The notes under the pieces: model-generated | Databases searched by the model: none | Told to the model about the DNA's origin: nothing | What the model saw: only the letters and a program-made list of their open reading frames with translations | Translations under genes and position numbers: made by a program | From: Hermetia illucens | Taxonomy: Eukaryota; Arthropoda; Insecta; Diptera; Stratiomyidae | Assembly (NCBI RefSeq): GCF_905115235.1 | Contig: NC_051851.1 | Location: 149,992,692-150,056,691, forward strand | Reading direction: 5' to 3' | Length of the DNA: 64,000 nucleotides | Shown: piece after piece, positions 60,040 to 64,000 of the stretch | Layout of the letters: each line of letters starts with the position of its first letter | Position numbering within the stretch: position 1 is the first letter of the stretch

Positions 60040-61650
60040 ATGCATCATCATCAACGGCGCAAAAACCGGTATCCTTAGTAAGGAACTCCAGACTCCCGCT
60101 TTGCGCCGAGGTCCACCACTTCGATATCCCTAAAAGCTGTCTGGCGTCCTGACCTACGCCATCGCTCCATCTCAGGCAATGTCTGCCTCCTCTTCTTTTT
60201 CTACCATAGATATTGCCCTTACAGACTTTACGGGCTGGATCCTCCTCTTCCATACGGCCAACCGCAACCTGTTGAGCCGGATTTTGTCCACAACAAGACG
60301 GCGGTCATGGTATCGCTCATAGATTTCGCCGTTATGTAGACTATAAAATCTTCTCTCGAACGCGGCCAAGAGTCCGCGTTTTTTTTTTGCTGAGAACCCA
60401 GGTCTCCGAGGAATAAATAAGGACTAGCAAAATTATAGTCTTCTAGAGGATGGTGCCTCTCGCATTTACTTCAGAATCACGGATCACTTTCTCTAGGGCC
60501 AGGTTAAGGAGGACGCATGATAGGGCATCCCCTTGCCGTATACCGTTGTTGATGTTGAATGGTCTTGAGAGTGATCCTGCTGCTTTTATCTGAATTCGGA
60601 CATTTGTCAGGGACAGCCTAGTCAGTCTTATCAATTTCGTCGTTCGAATTCTCTCATGGCCGTGTTCAGTTTTACACTGACTGTGCTGTCACAGGCGGCT
60701 TTAATGTCGATGAAAAGATGGTGCAACTGATGGCCATATTCCAGCAGTTTTTCCACCGCTTGCCACAGAGAGAAAATCTCATCTGTAGTTGATTTACCTG
60801 GAGTGAAGCATTTTTGGTATGGGCCAATGATGTTCTGGGCGTATGGGGCTATCCGGTCTAGGAAGATAGTGGAGATCTTATAGATGGTACTCAGCAACAT
60901 GATACCTTCATAATTGCTGCACTGCGTGATATCCCCCCTTTATGTATGGGAGAAATAATGCCTCGTTGCCAATCGTCAGGCATTCATTCGTTGTCCCACA
61001 CCTTAAGAATCAGTTGATGAACTGCTTGGTGGAGTTGGTCGCCTCCACATTTAACCAATTCGGCTGTAATTCCATCGGCCCTTGGCGATTTATGTTTTTA
61101 AGCTGATGGATTGCATTGGCCTTTTTCTCTATACTTGGTGGTGGCAACAATTGGCCGTCATCTTCAGTTGGCGGGACCTCCAACTCGCCGATATTTTAGT
61201 TGTTGAGCAGTTAATCAAAATACTCAACCCATCGCTCCAATATAGTCACTCTGTCGGAAATCAGATTTTCCTCTTTGTCTCGGCATGATCGAGGTGTATA
61301 AGGCTTCATCTTGCTGACTTATTGGGAAAACTTCCACGCCTGGTGCAAGCTTCCTTTTTCCGTCTTTGAAGTCGCTTCTCCGATTGGTGGACTTCTGTAA
61401 AGTCTCTGCGCGTGTTGGCGTTCTTTGAGAATGCAACATTACTCGCTATGCAGCATTCTTCCTTTCCGTTGCTACGTTACACTGATCGTCGAACCAGCCC
61501 TTCCGACTTTTCTTGCGGCTGCGGCCAAGTATCTTTGTGGCAATATCAATGATAACGCCCTTCAGGTGATTGTGAAGATCATTTGTTGATGCTTCATCTC
61601 CAAGACATCTTTTAGCTGCGGTTATTGCGGCATCCATTTCCCCTTATAGT
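60040..61650 (-). mobile_element. RTE-like LINE family A, linker to 3' end
   Basis: From the high end on the minus strand: linker with ILGRSRKKSRKGWFDDQCNV at 61475-61545; RT start and fingers at 60900-60631 ([34 protein letters not shown]); palm at 60634-60443 (GIRQGDALSCVLLNLALEKV). There is then an abrupt jump to the thumb near 60420, so the YADD box and about 450 bases are deleted. The C-terminal part (YERYHDRR, then YGRKRRGGRHCLRWSDGVGQ) runs to the CATCATCATCAACGGCGC tail at 60045. It is the longest family A copy here by span. Confidence 0.8.
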
Positions 61651-61669
61651 TGTTACAGAGAATGGGTTG

Positions 61670-62619
61670 TCAGAGGGGTTTGTAGGTGGTGTTGTAATTC
61701 ACACACGGAGCACTATGCCAACAAGATAGTGATTTGGGTCTATATTGCCCCCCCCCCCCCCCCCGCTTCGTAACTCCAGTTTTCCGTGTAGGGTTGTCAG
61801 CCCTACCCAACCCCCAACCTGGAGGACCAATTGGTACAGTTTGCCCCTTTTTTAGGCACGGGAGACTCGCGTTCATCGTTCTCTGTCTGCAGTTTTTCAT
61901 TAAGAAAGAACTCGCAGCGATCACCACGTGGAGGTGAAGATAGGGTTTGCTAGTAGAGCTGTTGGTGTTGGTTTAACAGGCGTTTCCCAGGTTGTATGCT
62001 CCATCGTGGGTACCAGTCTACGTTTCGCCCTGGGACCTATACTACCCTTTGGCCGCCATCATTATGCATCCTTATCCTTTATGTTAATAAGTTATTTAGC
62101 AATAAACTTTTCAATCGTCTTGTCATATTTGCGATATCTGTCAATTTTTGGACTTGGTTATTTTCGTGTGAACGTAATCGTTGGCTATGCTTGATCCCAT
62201 GCTCTTCGTTAGCACGAACTACGTAAAGATACCATCAAATACGCCTTTATCGCAATTTTTTTACGGTCCGTGCAACCTCATATCTATCGTGCATATCCTT
62301 ATTTCGGTTCAAGGCGTGTCACGACACTAGTTCAACATAACATCTTCGTCGCCATTATTGCAAGACGCCGTCTATTGTCGGCCCACACTAAGAACACCAG
62401 TTGTTGAAAGCCACTTCATCCAGGTTGCGCTAATACACGAAGCAACAGGCAGTTCCTCATTGACTGAAAAATTCAGTTTTATTTACATTCAATCTGAGAC
62501 TGTGTAGCATGAGGCCATCATTCCATTTTTAGACAAGTTGACAGTCTCCCTGCTGAGTTATTCATTTTTGCACTTACAGTTTCTGGAAATCTGCTATTTC
62601 CCTTCGTAGGGAAATGCTG
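61670..62619. other. Stretch without a recognised gene
   Basis: No gene is supported. It contains a run of 17 C at 61748-61764 (17 G on the other strand) and otherwise unassigned sequence. Confidence 0.35.
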
Positions 62620-62890
62620 AGAATCCGTGATCTTTCCCAAAGAGTGGAAGAAGGGGACGATCGTTAAGATTCCAAAGCAGGGCATCGTCTTGAGTGTAAA
62701 GAGAATAGCTAGAAAAATCCTGGCACACATCAACACCTGGAAGGCTTGATCGACAGAGAGTAAGCTGGTTTCCGCTCCGGATTCTCTTGCATTGATCACA
62801 TCAACATCTTACGGATCATTTTAGAACAAGAAGCGTATTTGGTGTGCTCTATGCAGGAGGGGCATTCCGGAGAAACTATTAGCTATTATC
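62620..62890 (+). mobile_element. RTE-like LINE family B, early RT fragment
   Basis: The plus strand reads KEWKKGTIVKIPKQGIVLSV, then RIARKILAHINTW and, after a frame change, a STESKLVSAPDSLALIT piece where the family B copy at 8.9 kb has REQAGFHFGSSCINHI. The position and order match 8770-8950. Short and broken. Confidence 0.6.
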
Positions 62891-63288
62891 AGAGCGACAG
62901 TCCTCTGTTTCCTCTATTTCTTAATAAGATCATCGAACTTAGGCTATCTTAAAAGAAATTAAATTAATAAAAAGGTAATAAAGGTTGTTGATTCGTACCG
63001 CTCAGTGTCGTTTAATATGCAAAGGGTGGCCAGGCATAGGCCATGGGCCTTGAACGCCAAAATACAATGTAAAATATCCCTCCCATTGAAAAGGCCGATG
63101 ATAAAAATTATCTTGTGCCGTATAGATTCAAGATTGCTGTGTCGTATCAGCTCAGTTTAATATACTTAGAGCTTTGCAAGTTGAAATTAAAAGGATTTGT
63201 CTGGCATGTTAAATATTATGTCTTAAGGTTTCAATTTAAGATTTATCTAGTTATATGGATCCCTAATTTACAATTTCCTCTATAACAG
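62891..63288. other. Upstream sequence or intron of the ankyrin gene
   Basis: AT-rich, with no coding exon recognised. The bases before 63289 (TTTCCTCTATAACAG) form a good splice acceptor, so this is probably the last part of an intron. Confidence 0.45.
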
Positions 63289-63904
63289 ATCAAACTGGGA
63301 TCTTCATCCTCTTTCCCTGACAAGTGGCAAACGAAAAAGTGCTTTTCTGCCCTACAAACCACATACAACTGTTCTCACAAATCTCCAGCGTGGCAATACA
63401 GAAGCTAACTTTTGCACAGAGGTCAGTCTAAGCTTCCATGAACGAGCAGGTCAGGGTGAAATAACTGAGGAACAAGTAAAGGCTGAAAAAGATTTCGATA
63501 CACCAGATAAGAATGGATACACCCCCTTACACTGGGCCTGCTACTATGGACAAATTTCATCAGCCATGTTGCTCGTATCGCATGGAGCCAAAGTGAACAG
63601 GCTCGCCCCAGATCTGGTTACTCCACTACTACTTGCCGCTGCAGGAGGACATCATGAAATCGTGCGTCTATTACTGCAAAAGGGAGCTTCTGTGAATCAT
63701 ATGGATATTGTTGGAAACACTGCTTTGATGTATGCTGCAGCTGGGAATCATCCCCATACTTGCAATGAGTTGCTTTCATATCATCCCGATTTGACGGTAT
63801 CAAATGAAGATGGAGAGACCGCGTATAATTTAGCAGTAAGGAATAGATGTAATTTATCGCAAGCTGTGCTTGAACATTATATTGTGGCGTTGTTGTCGTT
63901 ATGA
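63289..63904 (+). CDS. ANKRA2/RFXANK-type ankyrin-repeat protein, last exon (partial)
   Basis: An open frame of 204 codons follows an acceptor at 63287-63288; the first base completes a split codon, so the 5' exons are elsewhere and were not found. Before the repeats it carries VLTNLQRGN, the LTNxxRGN motif of the RFXANK/ANKRA2 family. Ankyrin repeats follow: DKNGYTPLHWACYYGQISSA, TPLLLAAAGGHHEIVRLLLQ, NTALMYAAAGNHPHTC and a last DGETAYNLAVRN. It ends at TGA 63902-63904, with AATAAA at 63940-63945. Vertebrate members bind PxLPxI/L motifs in class IIa histone deacetylases and megalin, or act in the RFX complex. Which of these applies in insects is not clear. The family call is good; the gene is incomplete here. 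Confidence 0.85.
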
Positions 63905-64000
63905 ATGTTAAAATTGAGAATATGTATGTGTTTAGGTGTAATAAAGTTTTTGAATTGCCACTGAATTGGAAAAAGAAAGAATGAAATTGTCGTAATATTC

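Overview
The window looks like repeat-rich chromosomal DNA from an insect, most likely a fly (Diptera). Spliced genes with short GT-AG introns encode conserved animal proteins, and almost everything between them is decayed retroelement sequence. I cannot name the species from sequence alone.

Host genes I can support, left to right: three cytochrome b561 (CYB561D2-like transmembrane reductase) paralogues at 20447-21500 (-), 28444-34231 (-) and 42579-43379 (+); dolichol-phosphate mannosyltransferase Dpm1 at 48252-49096 (-); complex I LYR subunit NDUFB9 at 56099-57405 (-); and the 3' exon of an ANKRA2/RFXANK-type ankyrin protein at 63289-63904 (+). The coordinates come from reading splice sites directly. 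The three b561 genes share both intron positions and phases, so they are tandem duplicates. They differ strongly in intron size: about 60 nt in the third gene and about 5 kb, filled with LINE debris, in the second. These genes do not form one pathway. Only the b561 trio is a functional cluster, and from memory a b561 gene next to Dpm1 also occurs in Drosophila.

Repeats. 0-16 kb holds LINE fragments: three RTE-like families that I call A, B and C, plus RNase-H-bearing LOA/I-type elements. 16.5-19 kb holds a Ty3/gypsy fossil. 22.3-28.2 kb holds two R1-clade copies and an ORF1 remnant. 30.3-33.3 kb holds LINE pieces inside a b561 intron. 35.3-41.3 kb holds the best-preserved R1-clade copy, with a family A segment inside it, and a family C copy with an internal duplication. 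44-47.8 kb holds an R4-like and a LOA-like LINE. 49.5-53.3 kb holds a LOA-like copy, with a 186-bp perfect palindrome at its 3' end. 54.5-62.9 kb holds Jockey/CR1, Penelope-like and RTE-like pieces. Three short TIR or hairpin elements (6.56, 35.2 and 55.6 kb) and a possible tRNA-derived SINE (51.6 kb) complete the list.

The observations most worth following are: (1) the 20.4 kb b561 paralogue has glutamine exactly where its two sisters have the fourth haem-ligating histidine; (2) the 49.5 kb palindrome carries a hammerhead-ribozyme-like core on each strand; (3) an RTE reverse-transcriptase segment sits inside an R1-clade ORF without either RTE end. I found no gene set that looks like a new multi-gene system.
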